A stretch of 64,000 bases of DNA from Paenibacillus agri (GCF_013359945.1 NZ_JABWCS010000221.1:124001-188000), one strand, 5' to 3'. Positions 26,601-34,916 are shown, counted from the first letter of the stretch. Numbers and translations: made by a program. Notes: generated by a model from the sequence alone, not told the origin.

Positions 26601-26620
26601 ATTCGGATCATGATCCGAAT
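26601..26620. repeat. Perfect 20-base palindrome
   Basis: ATTCGGATCATGATCCGAAT reads identically on both strands. It lies seven bases after the kinase gene stop. There is no T tract, so it is a poor terminator; it could be a protein-binding site or a weak transcript-end hairpin. Confidence 0.7.
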
Positions 26621-26833
26621 ACCGGGATTCAACCCCAGTTACCCGCAGTGATTACAAGAATGTTACCAGTTATTCATCTGCGTATTCATGTACTCCTGCG
26701 GGACTGATAGAGGAAGAATTGCTAGAAAAAGCAGGGTCGATCGCCTGAAAAATAAGCGATAAATAGCAGTATAAACTATGAATATGTAGAAAGAATGTGG
26801 AGTCAAATAAAGTTATGAATCTATCAAATGGCA

Positions 26834-26863
26834 TTGACAGGAGGGGGACATCTATACTACTAT
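26834..26863 (+). promoter_or_regulatory. Putative sigma-A promoter for the riboswitch transcript
   Basis: TTGACA at 26834-26839 and TACTAT at 26858-26863, spacing 18. This would start a transcript around 26870, just before the riboswitch aptamer. Confidence 0.45.
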
Positions 26864-26884
26864 ACAAATAGTTACAAAATATTA

Positions 26885-27014
26885 ATCAATGTTGCCGAAT
26901 TTCAATCGTTGAAAACGGGGGAACCACATCTGGGTGAATTATTCCTGAAAGCAAGGGAATATAGGGAAACCTTTAACCGAACCCTCAGCTAACTCCGTAG
27001 GCATTTGAAGGGAG
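26885..27014 (+). ncRNA. Cyclic di-AMP riboswitch (ydaO/yuaA class)
   Basis: The conserved blocks of the ydaO class occur in order: CGGGGGAACCA (26916-26926), TGGGTGAATT (26931-26940), AGGG then CCGAACCC (about 26953-26984) and CAGCTAACTCCGTAGGC (26986-27002). Riboswitches of this class bind c-di-AMP and usually repress cell-wall hydrolase and osmolyte-transport genes; a NlpC/P60 hydrolase follows here, as expected. No T-rich terminator lies between aptamer and gene; the Shine-Dalgarno at 27008-27014 could instead be sequestered by the CTCC in the last conserved block, suggesting translational control. Confidence 0.9.
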
Positions 27015-27023
27015 AATCACGGT

Positions 27024-27497
27024 CTGAAGAAGTTTATTGTTTCTGTACTTGGAGCCGCTATTCTATTAACTGCAGCAGCACCAGCCGCGTTTGCCAGTGA
27101 CGTTAAGATCGAGAATGAAGTGAACCAACTTCTTGGTACTCCTTATGTATGGGGAGGCACAACAGTAGCGGGTTTTGATTGTTCCGGATTTATTTTATAC
27201 ATACTTAATAAGTTCAATGCGGGAGATCTTCCGCGCACCTCGCAGTCCCAAGCTAAAGCGGGAACAGCTGTAGCTAAAGAAGATCTTCGTGTCGGAGATT
27301 TAGTATTTTTCAATACCCTCGGTAACGGGATCTCTCATGCAGGTATTTATATCGGTGATGGCGAGTTCGCTCATTCTTCTAGCAGCAAGGGCGTTCGCAT
27401 CAGCAAATTGTCGGAATCGTATTATGCTGATCGTTATGTTACCGCACGCCGTGTCGTGAGTGAGACAAGCTATCTGGCCATGACTGGACAGAAATAA
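27024..27497 (+). CDS. Secreted NlpC/P60 peptidoglycan hydrolase, apparent CTG start
   Basis: 157 residues if translation begins at CTG 27024, giving KKFIVSVLGAAILLTAAA and cleavage after AFA, a textbook signal peptide. AAGGGAG lies nine bases before this codon. The first standard start (GTG 27120) would remove the signal peptide and the beginning of the domain. The NlpC/P60 catalytic Cys is in FDCSGF, the His in SHAGIYIGDG. The enzyme cleaves gamma-D-Glu to diamino-acid links in peptidoglycan stem peptides. A c-di-AMP riboswitch precedes it. Confidence 0.85.
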   Translation: MKKFIVSVLGAAILLTAAAPAAFASDVKIENEVNQLLGTPYVWGGTTVAGFDCSGFILYILNKFNAGDLPRTSQSQAKAGTAVAKEDLRVGDLVFFNTLGNGISHAGIYIGDGEFAHSSSSKGVRISKLSESYYADRYVTARRVVSETSYLAMTGQK

Positions 27498-27580
27498 TTC
27501 AGAAATACATAGAAGGTGTCCCGAATTGACCAGCTTGCTGGCTGTCCGGGGCACCTTTTGTTTTAGAGTATGCTAGGAGA

Positions 27581-28309
27581 TTAGCGTAAAATATAGCCGC
27601 CGTCCGGGAACAGGGTGCTGCCGGTGGTGTATCCGTTCGTCATCAGATATACGACGGTATGTGCGGCTTCTGCAGCTGTGCCGATCCGGCCGAGCAGGTT
27701 GATTTTGGCATAGGCGTCATAGGATTCATCCCGAACCGCTTGTTCGGCGCCTTCCCAGTTAAATTCTGTATGAATCGTCCCTGGGGAAATGACATTGACC
27801 CGAATAGGGGCCAGCTCCACCGCAAGTGCTTTACCCAGACTTTCGATGGCTCCATTGCAGGCAGCGTAGGAAGCACCATCTGAGAGCGGTCTTTGCCCAA
27901 AGGCACCAGACATCAGTACGACCGAGCCATTCGGGCGCATCTGCGGGGCACCATATTTTACAGCATTGTATTGTGGCCAGAATTTAGCGTCAAAGCAGCT
28001 GCGGGCAACCTCCGCACTTGACGTGATCGGACCTCTGACATAGCTGGCTCCAGGCGTGAACAGATGATCGAACGGACCCACTTGCTCGAAAAAGGATTTC
28101 AGCTGTTCCTCATCTTTGTTGTCCAAAGTATATATTTCTACGGAGTCTGCGCCCAGTTTTTCCTGTGCCAGTTCCAGTTTGTCCAAGGACCGACCTGCCA
28201 GAACGACGGATGCACCTTGTTCCACCGCTTGTTTGGCCGTTGCGAGGCCAATCCCGGAGCTTCCTCCTATAATAACGACCCGCTGATTTTGTAGAGTAAG
28301 AGTTGACAT
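27581..28309 (-). CDS. SDR family oxidoreductase
   Basis: 242 residues of a classical short-chain dehydrogenase: cofactor motif GGSSGIGLA (about 15-23), the downstream AGRSLDKL segment consistent with NADP(H), and an active-site region near SYAACNGAIESLG in which Tyr and the spacing are kept but the usual Lys is replaced by Asn. The C-terminus GSTLFPDGGYILR is typical. ATG 28309 follows AAAGGAGAACAA. It is divergent from an HxlR regulator that probably controls it. Substrate unknown; the lost Lys makes its catalytic competence uncertain. Confidence 0.88.
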   Translation of the reverse strand: MSTLTLQNQRVVIIGGSSGIGLATAKQAVEQGASVVLAGRSLDKLELAQEKLGADSVEIYTLDNKDEEQLKSFFEQVGPFDHLFTPGASYVRGPITSSAEVARSCFDAKFWPQYNAVKYGAPQMRPNGSVVLMSGAFGQRPLSDGASYAACNGAIESLGKALAVELAPIRVNVISPGTIHTEFNWEGAEQAVRDESYDAYAKINLLGRIGTAAEAAHTVVYLMTNGYTTGSTLFPDGGYILR

Positions 28310-28378
28310 GATAGGTTGTTCTCCTTTGTTCGTTTGTTGGTTTCTATTCTATTATTGGGTAAAATAACGGAGCTGCAC

Positions 28379-28417
28379 AGTACGCACTTTATTCGTACCC
28401 GGTACGAAAATTCGTAC
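28379..28417. promoter_or_regulatory. Candidate HxlR operator
   Basis: TTCGTAC (28392-28398), three bases, then GTACGAA (28402-28408) form a perfect inverted repeat; a further TTCGTAC follows at 28411-28417 and a partial GTACG at 28380. It lies between the divergent SDR and HxlR genes, where HxlR-type regulators bind spaced TAC/GTA half-sites. Confidence 0.55.
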
Positions 28418-28484
28418 TATTAGGAGAGACGTGCAATTGAGGGGCGTCACAGGTATGATGGAGAGAACAGGAGAGGTGATGATG

Positions 28485-28853
28485 ATGAAACGAAATTCGC
28501 AGGAGCCCAGACTGACAGGCGTTCTGGCAACCTTGGATGTTATTGGGGGCAAATGGAAGCCGCTGATCCTGTTCATGCTGCTGGTGGACGGGACGCAGAG
28601 GTTCGGGGAACTGCGGCGGAGGATACCGGACGTGTCCCAGGGAACGCTCACAAAGCAGCTACGGGAGCTGGAGGAGGACGGGCTCATTGACCGGATCTTT
28701 TATCAGGAGATGCCTCCACGCGTGGAATACAGCCTGTCTGAGCACGGTAGAACGATTGCAGTAGTACTGGATAGCATGTGTGGTTGGGGCAGAAGCCATC
28801 TTAACTTCGTAAATGAACGTGAAGATGCTGAAACGACTGTCAGGGAGAACTGA
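28485..28853 (+). CDS. HxlR family transcriptional regulator
   Basis: 122 residues with the HxlR winged helix (VIGGKWKPLILFMLL, RFGELRRRIPDVSQGTLTKQ, PPRVEYSLSEHG). Family members such as YodB and HypR sense electrophiles or disulfide stress; one Cys (in SMCGWG) is present. Several ATGs occur in tandem at 28479-28487 behind AGGAGAGGTG; the last is chosen for spacing. It is divergent from the SDR gene. Confidence 0.9.
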   Translation: MKRNSQEPRLTGVLATLDVIGGKWKPLILFMLLVDGTQRFGELRRRIPDVSQGTLTKQLRELEEDGLIDRIFYQEMPPRVEYSLSEHGRTIAVVLDSMCGWGRSHLNFVNEREDAETTVREN

Positions 28854-28960
28854 GGGAACGGTAGCCTGAGGAAAATAGCCTGTAGGGCGCATTTAGGCAA
28901 ATAGGGTGTCTACTCTCGTTAACAAGTTGAAAGCTGCTGAGCAGCTTACTATAGCCGTAT

Positions 28961-28999
28961 AAAAAGAGCAGAGCCGAGGATATCGGCTCTGCTCTTTTG
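28961..28999. terminator. Bidirectional terminator
   Basis: AAAAGAGCAGAGCCGA pairs perfectly with TCGGCTCTGCTCTTTT around a short loop, flanked by A and T runs. It separates the converging HxlR and pyridoxal kinase genes. A second perfect inverted repeat, AAGCTGCT-G-AGCAGCTT, lies just upstream at about 28930-28946. Confidence 0.88.
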
Positions 29000-29031
29000 T
29001 ATGACAAGATTGTTCGCCAGATGGGCGAGAC

Positions 29032-29844
29032 CTATTGTTCCAGGCGGTGTCCGCCGTGGAAGACCGGTCCTACGTACTGGTTGAACGCGAAGCCGTTGCG
29101 GATGGCTGCAGAGACGAAGTCTTTCGCTTTGGCAACCGCTTCGTCTACGGTCAGGCCGTTCGCAAGTCCACCGGTAATCGCAGCCGCAAAGGTGCAGCCT
29201 GCGCCGTGGTTGTGTGCCGGTTCGATTTTATCCGCTTCGAAGACGGTGTAGTCTGTACCGTTGAAGAAGACGTCGATTGCTTTGGAGCCATCCAGTGCCT
29301 TACCGCCCTTAACTACAACATTACGGGCACCCAGTCCGTGGATCAATCGTGCAGCTTCTTTCATTTCTTCGATAGTAGTGAGTTTGCCGAGACCGGACAG
29401 TACACCTGCTTCAAACAGGTTAGGTGTAACTACGGTGGCCAGAGGCAGCAGCAAATCGCGGATCGCTTGCGCGCTCTCCGGGTTCAGCACCTCGTCTTCA
29501 CCTTTGCAGACCATAACAGGATCAATGACAACATTGCTCTGCAGATTCTCACGGATCGCTTGCTCGGCTACCTTAACAATCTCTACACTGCCCAGCATAC
29601 CGGTCTTCATGGCATTAACTGGACCGCCAGCGAAAATGGTCTTAAGCTGCTCAGCAACGATAGCGGCATCCACCGGATAGACATTATGGTGCCAGCCGTT
29701 GTCCGGGTCCATTGTTACAATGGTGGTCAGCGCGCTGAAGCCGTAAGTTCCATATTCCTCAAAAGTTTTCAGGTCAGCCTGAATGCCAGCGCCTCCGCTG
29801 GAGTCACTACCGGCAATGGTTAAAGTCTTGATTATTTTTGACAA
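29032..29844 (-). CDS. pdxK: Pyridoxine/pyridoxamine/pyridoxal kinase (ThiD-like PdxK)
   Basis: 270 residues of the ribokinase/ThiD family. The N-terminus LTIAGSDSSGGAGIQADLK, the MKTGML and VIDPVMVCKG segments and the anion-hole HGAGCTF near residue 213 agree closely with the Bacillus ThiD-like pyridoxal kinase, which phosphorylates B6 vitamers with ATP; hydroxymethylpyrimidine kinase activity is the alternative. Translation starts at TTG 29844 behind GAAGGGGA. Single gene; terminator shared with the converging HxlR gene. Confidence 0.87.
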   Translation of the reverse strand: MSKIIKTLTIAGSDSSGGAGIQADLKTFEEYGTYGFSALTTIVTMDPDNGWHHNVYPVDAAIVAEQLKTIFAGGPVNAMKTGMLGSVEIVKVAEQAIRENLQSNVVIDPVMVCKGEDEVLNPESAQAIRDLLLPLATVVTPNLFEAGVLSGLGKLTTIEEMKEAARLIHGLGARNVVVKGGKALDGSKAIDVFFNGTDYTVFEADKIEPAHNHGAGCTFAAAITGGLANGLTVDEAVAKAKDFVSAAIRNGFAFNQYVGPVFHGGHRLEQ

Positions 29845-30041
29845 TGCAAACGTCCCCTTCTTCTATGTCTCAATTCATAAGTACGAATTGAATTGATTAT
29901 AACAAAAATCGGCACTTAGTGAAAATACATCAGAGTTTCATATTATACATTGAAAAAATCATGAAATCTCTGTTAGTCTGATAGAGTCCATTTTTTACAA
30001 TAACATAAGGATAGTTTACTCCGTGAAGGGACTTTTGTCTG

Positions 30042-30446
30042 ATGAAGATTGTGCGAATTATTGCTCAGGTGGTACTGCTGTACTTATTCTCCCTGGCTGG
30101 CGAGGCTGTGAAGCAGCTTTTGCATCTTCCCATACCGGGAAGTATTATCGGCCTGTTGCTTCTTTTTATTCTGCTGCTGTGCCGGGTTGTGCCTGTCCGA
30201 TGGATTGAGCACGGGTCTGCGGCGATCTTGGCGTATCTTCCCTTATTTTTTATTCCCGCGACAGCTGGTATTGTCGATCACTTAAGTCTGTTTAGCGGAA
30301 AAGGGCTGCTGCTGATTGTAGTGCTGGTCTTGAGTACGGCAGTCACAATTGGTGCGGCGGCGCATTCCAGCAGATGGTTTGCCAGATGGAGCATGGATGT
30401 ACCAAGGGCCCTGCCAGGTACGGAAGAGAAAGGGAAGGAAGCTTGA
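30042..30446 (+). CDS. CidA/LrgA family holin-like protein
   Basis: 134 residues with four hydrophobic helices and the LrgA/CidA core LHLPIPGSIIGLLLLF. Members form membrane pores or transporters linked to murein hydrolase export, autolysis control and pyruvate/acetate handling. Its TGA overlaps the ATG of the LrgB-like gene by one base, the usual coupled pair. No LytTR or LysR regulator is adjacent. Confidence 0.9.
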   Translation: MKIVRIIAQVVLLYLFSLAGEAVKQLLHLPIPGSIIGLLLLFILLLCRVVPVRWIEHGSAAILAYLPLFFIPATAGIVDHLSLFSGKGLLLIVVLVLSTAVTIGAAAHSSRWFARWSMDVPRALPGTEEKGKEA

Positions 30447-31132
30447 TGATTCTGACTGCGATTGCAATTGTATTTGCCAATGTAAGCATATATGTGGTGA
30501 TGGCCTTGATCTATAAAAGATTTCGCATCCCTCTTCTAATGCCAGCCTTAACTGCGACGTTCCTGGTCGTCGTCCTGCTGCTGTACTTTGAAATTCCCTA
30601 CGAGACTTACATGATCGGCGGACAGTGGATTAACAAGCTACTGGGTCCCGCAGTGGTTTCTTTAGCATATCCGCTCTATAACCAGCGTCATGTGTTGCGC
30701 CGTAACCTTCCAGCGGTTCTGGGAGGTACATTAAGTGGTCTTCTGGTAGGGATGTTCAGCGGAATCCTGCTGGCTCTGCTGATGGGGTTTCCGAAGCAGT
30801 ATATTCTTTCACTTCTGCCTAAGTCCATCACGACGCCGGTAGCGATCCAGATCTCTGGCAGCTTGGGAGGGGAGTCGTCCCTGACCTCTGTCTTTGTCAT
30901 GATTGCCGGATTTACCGGTGCCATTGCCGGCCCATACATCCTGAAGCTGTTCAGAGTCCGCAGCGAGATCGGGATTGGAATTGGTCTAGGAACGGCTTCA
31001 CATGCACTGGGAACGGCTAAGGCGCTGGAATATGGGGAACAGTCCTTGTCCATGAGCTCGGTCGCGATGACCGTGTGCGCTATTGCTGGCTCCTTTACTG
31101 CTCCACTGGTAGCCTGGCTGCTGTACCACTAG
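30446..31132 (+). CDS. LrgB/CidB family membrane protein
   Basis: 228 residues, about seven helices. LrgB-family landmarks include LLGPAVVSLAYPLY, LPKSITTPVAIQIS and LGTASHALGTAKALE. It starts at ATG 30446, which overlaps the stop of the LrgA-like gene and has AGGGAAGGA upstream. The LrgA/LrgB pair works together in programmed cell death-like control and pyruvate uptake in other Firmicutes. Confidence 0.92.
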   Translation: MILTAIAIVFANVSIYVVMALIYKRFRIPLLMPALTATFLVVVLLLYFEIPYETYMIGGQWINKLLGPAVVSLAYPLYNQRHVLRRNLPAVLGGTLSGLLVGMFSGILLALLMGFPKQYILSLLPKSITTPVAIQISGSLGGESSLTSVFVMIAGFTGAIAGPYILKLFRVRSEIGIGIGLGTASHALGTAKALEYGEQSLSMSSVAMTVCAIAGSFTAPLVAWLLYH

Positions 31133-31140
31133 CAACATGG

Positions 31141-31181
31141 AAAACGGGTACCGTCCTAATAATAAGGAGGGTACCCGTTTT
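31141..31181. terminator. Bidirectional terminator
   Basis: AAAACGGGTACC (31141-31152) pairs with GGTACCCGTTTT (31170-31181). It lies between the converging LrgB-like and GH30 genes. Confidence 0.88.
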
Positions 31182-31190
31182 CTTGTTCAC

Positions 31191-32537
31191 TTATTTGAAC
31201 AGAAGTGTCTGGATCGCATGACCCGGAATGGAGGTCTCAGCCAGCTGTTCACGGCAACGGAGGGTGAACGGCAGCTCATTGTCCGTCCGGTTCATGACAA
31301 CAACGGCAATGGTTCCGTCTGGGTTGCGGAACGCTGTTGTCTCCAGATGATCGGTGTACTTGGAGCTTCCAATGCGCTTAGCGCCTGGACGAATATATTT
31401 ACTGAAATGCCCGATGTAGTAGTAGGAGCTCTCGAAGATAAGTTCATCCTGTACGGTGTCGCCAATAATCGGGGCATCGCAGAAGTTGCCTACATGGTTA
31501 GGACCACCTTGCTCGTCGAGCAGGATATTCCAGTCAGTCCAAGTGGACATCCAATTGTTCAGGTTACCGATGATGTCATGGCCATAACGCTCGCCTGTCT
31601 TCCAGGAACCGAGGTGAACGCCACCTTCCTGACAGCCTTCGCTGAAGAAGAGTTTCTTATCCGGGAAGCGGTCATGTACCGCAGACAACGCTTCAAAGTG
31701 ATCTCCGGAGTACCAGTGGAAGCAGATGCCCCAGATGTACTTGGATGCAGCCTGGTCTTCAAATGCAACCTTGGCACGGTCATAGACACGTTCCTTGTTG
31801 TGATCCCAGATCAATACCTTAACGTGGGACAGGCCGGCTTTCTCCAGTGCAGGTCCGAGGTAATCGCGGACAAAATCCTTTTCTTCCTCAGCGGTGTAGA
31901 TACAGGAATCCCAAATTTGTTGTGCTTTGGCTTCATTCTGTACGCTGACTCCCCAGATATCGATGCCTTCTTCGGCATAGGCCTGGATGTATTTAACGAA
32001 AAGATTGGCCCAGGCTTCTCTGTATTCCGGTTTGAGCTTGCCGCCATTGTTCATTTCACCATTCGTCTTCATGAAGGCTGGAGGGCTCCATGGTGAGGAG
32101 AAGAGACGGAAATCTGTACCTACTGCATTGGAAGCGCGCTTGATCAGCGGAATAATGGACGTGTGGTCACGGGAAATATCGAAAGTTGCTAACTCGGCAT
32201 CTTGCTCTTCTACATAAGTGTAGTTGCCCAGTGAGAAGTCACAGCTTTGAATATGTGAGCGGCACAGGGTGTAGCCAATGCCTTGCTCCCGATCGAAATA
32301 AGCATCAATGACTTTCTTCTGATTCTCTTCGCTTAGCTTGGCCAACGTTACTGCCGAAGCTTCGGTAAGCGCACCGCCAAAGCCTTCAATTTCCTGATAT
32401 TCAAGATCATCATAAATATTGATCAGCGTGTTTTCTTTTTCCTCGGTGTCAGGAATGAAGGTAAGCGCTTGCTTTTCTGTCAGTCGATCTGCAGTATCTT
32501 TAGCGGTCTGGATGACGCGAATAGTTCCTTGGCTCAT
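31191..32537 (-). CDS. GH30 glycoside hydrolase (glucosylceramidase/beta-1,6-glucanase type)
   Basis: 448 residues of glycoside hydrolase family 30. The opening EIEGFGGALTEASA is diagnostic; the acid/base Glu202 lies in VQNEAKA and the nucleophile Glu300 in FFSEGCQEG. Activities in the family include glucosylceramidase, beta-1,6-glucanase and beta-xylosidase; sequence alone does not decide. There is no signal peptide, so the enzyme is probably cytoplasmic. ATG 32537 follows AGGAGGTTATC. It is divergent from an AraC regulator that is likely its activator. Confidence 0.9.
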   Translation of the reverse strand: MSQGTIRVIQTAKDTADRLTEKQALTFIPDTEEKENTLINIYDDLEYQEIEGFGGALTEASAVTLAKLSEENQKKVIDAYFDREQGIGYTLCRSHIQSCDFSLGNYTYVEEQDAELATFDISRDHTSIIPLIKRASNAVGTDFRLFSSPWSPPAFMKTNGEMNNGGKLKPEYREAWANLFVKYIQAYAEEGIDIWGVSVQNEAKAQQIWDSCIYTAEEEKDFVRDYLGPALEKAGLSHVKVLIWDHNKERVYDRAKVAFEDQAASKYIWGICFHWYSGDHFEALSAVHDRFPDKKLFFSEGCQEGGVHLGSWKTGERYGHDIIGNLNNWMSTWTDWNILLDEQGGPNHVGNFCDAPIIGDTVQDELIFESSYYYIGHFSKYIRPGAKRIGSSKYTDHLETTAFRNPDGTIAVVVMNRTDNELPFTLRCREQLAETSIPGHAIQTLLFK

Positions 32538-32666
32538 AGTGACGATAACCTCCTAGGTAATTTCATAAATTTATTATAGGAGGAATTCCGGCCTCCTTTG
32601 AAGAAACAATATGGCTAATAACCTCATCAATCTGGTCATGAAAGTGTAAAGAAAAGAGGAGTAACT

Positions 32667-33461
32667 ATGGAAAAAATTGGCGTGAACATACAGCTCAGCG
32701 CCTACGTCAGCCATGATCAGCCCTTTCGGCAGTTATTCCGAAACGGTCTCGAAACCTATATCATCCGGCTCCAGGTAGAAGGCGAGTCCGAAGCGCTGAT
32801 CGACGGTAAGATGGTGACCGTCTTGCCTGGGGACATGCTTTTATTCCCTCCTGGGGAGATCTACGATCTGCGGATCGGAGAGAAGCAAAGTCCGCTGGGC
32901 CACAGCGGCGATTATTTTGTCATGTGTACGGGTGACTGGGTGGATTACTGGTGGAACAAACGCGAGCGCCCGAAGAAAATCAGAATTGCTGATGTCGGTA
33001 AAATACACAGTGTATGGCAGCAGCTTATCCTTGAACAAAGAAGGTTGGACGGAGGCAACGCGGAGATTCTTGAGGCCTTATTCAAGGCTTTATGTCTGCT
33101 TCTCGACCGGGCCATTGAAGAGGCACCTGTGACCTCATCCGCATCCCTGCTGCTTGCCCTTAAAATGAAAGGTTACATCGAAGAGCATGCTACCTCCGTC
33201 ATTCGTCTGGAGGATGTGGCCTCCCATGCCGGAATTAGTCTCACAAGAGCCGTACATCTGTTCAAGGCGCAGTTTGGTTATTCCGTGATTCAATATGCCA
33301 AGCAAATCCGTCTGGCCATGGCCCTGAGCCTTATGGATAACAGCAACTACACTTTGGAACGTATTGCAGAAGAATGCGGCTTTGGCAGTTACACGTATTT
33401 TCATAAGGTGTTCCGGGAGCGTTACGGTGTATCCCCTGGCGTGTACCGGCGACGGGAATAG
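32667..33461 (+). CDS. AraC family transcriptional regulator
   Basis: 264 residues: an N-terminal cupin-like ligand domain (about 15-110, with VLPGDMLLFPPGEIYDL) and a C-terminal double helix-turn-helix (ASHAGISLTRAVHLFKAQFG and AEECGFGSYTYFHKVFRERYG). ATG 32667 follows AAGAGGAG. Divergent from the GH30 gene, which it probably controls in response to a sugar. Confidence 0.92.
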   Translation: MEKIGVNIQLSAYVSHDQPFRQLFRNGLETYIIRLQVEGESEALIDGKMVTVLPGDMLLFPPGEIYDLRIGEKQSPLGHSGDYFVMCTGDWVDYWWNKRERPKKIRIADVGKIHSVWQQLILEQRRLDGGNAEILEALFKALCLLLDRAIEEAPVTSSASLLLALKMKGYIEEHATSVIRLEDVASHAGISLTRAVHLFKAQFGYSVIQYAKQIRLAMALSLMDNSNYTLERIAEECGFGSYTYFHKVFRERYGVSPGVYRRRE

Positions 33462-33561
33462 TTTCAGGGGCTGGAGTGAAACAACGCATGGCGTACCTAG
33501 TGTTCGCACGAAGTTGGATCTTCATACAATACAGCCCTATCCGCACGCTGAAAATAACCAA

Positions 33562-33585
33562 AAAACCGGCCTTATTGGCCGGCTT
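33562..33585 (-). terminator. Terminator overlapping the end of the HxlR gene
   Basis: Read on the minus strand, CCGGCC and GGCCGG pair across AATAA and are followed by TTTTTTGG. The HxlR stop codon lies in the loop, so the terminator overlaps the 3' end of the gene. Confidence 0.65.
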
Positions 33586-33991
33586 CTGTGTCTATGCGGC
33601 AGCTTTCTGTAGAAAGCTGTTTTATTTTATATTCCTCGCCCCAATCCTTCATAAGCATTATGATCGGAGTTAAGGTTCTTCCAAATTCGGTCAACGAATA
33701 CTCCACTTTAGGAGGAACCTGATGGTACACTTCACGATGCACTACACCATCTTCTTCCAACTCACGAAGCTGCAGGGTCAGCATCCGCTGGGTAATTCCT
33801 GGACAGATTCGGCGGAATTCGCTGAATCGTTTGGTCCCATCCATTAGATGATACAGCAAAATTCCCTTCCATTTGCCACCGATGACATTCAGTGTATGTT
33901 CTACAGGGCAAGCCTGCCCTGTGTCCAGTGAGATATCGTCGCTAAAGCGGCTTTTTCGATTAGGCATGAGATCTTCTCCCCTTGGTATCAT
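33572..33991 (-). CDS. HxlR family transcriptional regulator
   Basis: 139 residues with the family winged helix (LNVIGGKWKGILLYHLM, RFSEFRRICPGITQRMLTLQLREL, PPKVEYSLTEFG). A cysteine near residue 29 (GQACPVEHT) precedes the helix at the place where YodB-like members carry their redox Cys, so a thiol-based sensor is possible. ATG 33991 is supported by GGGGAGA upstream. Divergent from a nitroreductase gene, its probable target. Confidence 0.92.
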   Translation of the reverse strand: MIPRGEDLMPNRKSRFSDDISLDTGQACPVEHTLNVIGGKWKGILLYHLMDGTKRFSEFRRICPGITQRMLTLQLRELEEDGVVHREVYHQVPPKVEYSLTEFGRTLTPIIMLMKDWGEEYKIKQLSTESCRIDTEAGQ

Positions 33992-34018
33992 TTTGTATAC
34001 TACATCACATTAATGTGC

Positions 34019-34039
34019 GTACTTATAAAAACGAAGTAT
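34019..34039. promoter_or_regulatory. Candidate HxlR operator
   Basis: TACTT (34020-34024) and AAGTA (34034-34038) form an inverted repeat spaced by nine bases between the divergent HxlR and nitroreductase genes. This geometry resembles TACT-AGTA sites of YodB/HypR-type regulators. Confidence 0.4.
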
Positions 34040-34105
34040 ATAACTTAATATTAAAACTGTGATCGGTTATACGTCAATTCAATGAGAAGAAGAGAGGGAT
34101 CAATA

Positions 34106-34777
34106 GTGGAAACAACATCTGTGAAAAAAGAAATCCTGTCAGCTTACAACTTCAGACATGCGACCAAGGAATTTGATGGTAGCAAAAAGATCAACGATGA
34201 GGATTTTGAATTTATATTGGAGACAGGACGATTGTCCCCAAGCTCCTTTGGCTTTGAACCATGGAAATTTGTGGTGGTTCAGAACCCGGTACTCCGTGAG
34301 AAATTGTATGACTATGCCTGGGGAGCGCAGAGACAGCTGCGGACAGCGAGCCATTTCGTACTTATTTTGTCCAGACTGCCTAAAGATCTGTTGCCTAACT
34401 CCGATTATCTCAGTGGACTAATGCAAAATGTTCAAAACATGCCACCTGAGGCCTTCGAGGGAAGGAAAAACAGGTTCGATGACTTCCTGAAAAATGATTT
34501 TGAACTGAAAGATAATGAACGGGCGCTATTTGAATGGGGTTGCCGACAATCCTATATTGCGCTAGGCAATATGATGACGGCTGCAGCGCAAATCGGAGTG
34601 GACTCCTGTCCCATTGAGGGCTTTAACAAACGTAAGATTGAAGAAATCCTGTCCGCAGAAGGAATTATGGACGCCGATCACTTTGGCATTTCCTGTATGG
34701 TGGCGTTTGGCTATCGGCTTAACGATCCGCGCAGGAAGATACGGCAAGACGCTGGTCAGGTAATCCAGTGGGTATAA
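34106..34777 (+). CDS. Nitroreductase family NAD(P)H-dependent oxidoreductase
   Basis: 223 residues of the FMN-binding nitroreductase fold: YNFRHATKEFDGSKK near the start, RLSPSSFGFEPWKFVV at about 45-60, and QSYIALGNMMTAAAQIGVDSCPIEGF later. Such enzymes reduce quinones, nitro compounds and azo compounds with NAD(P)H. GTG 34106 behind GAGAGGG is preferred to ATG 34082, which has no ribosome site. It is divergent from an HxlR regulator, an arrangement typical of quinone or disulfide-stress control. Confidence 0.9.
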   Translation: METTSVKKEILSAYNFRHATKEFDGSKKINDEDFEFILETGRLSPSSFGFEPWKFVVVQNPVLREKLYDYAWGAQRQLRTASHFVLILSRLPKDLLPNSDYLSGLMQNVQNMPPEAFEGRKNRFDDFLKNDFELKDNERALFEWGCRQSYIALGNMMTAAAQIGVDSCPIEGFNKRKIEEILSAEGIMDADHFGISCMVAFGYRLNDPRRKIRQDAGQVIQWV

Positions 34778-34791
34778 GAAAATGAGATCAA

Positions 34792-34826
34792 GAACAGGCC
34801 GGAAAACTCCGTGCCTGTTTTTTTTA
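34792..34826 (+). terminator. Intrinsic terminator after the nitroreductase gene
   Basis: ACAGGCCGGA pairs, with a bulge, with TCCGTGCCTGT and is followed by TTTTTTTT. Confidence 0.75.
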
Positions 34827-34916
34827 TGAGACTCTCCAATCTTTATCCAAAATTATGTATTTATTCTGTTCCTTGATATATAATTTCATGACCATCATGA
34901 TTATGGAGGTGTACAC

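Noticed and set aside
26621..26645. tRNA T-arm-like sequence (GGGATTCAACCCC)
   Set aside because: The T-loop is wrong and no acceptor, D or anticodon arms can be found nearby.
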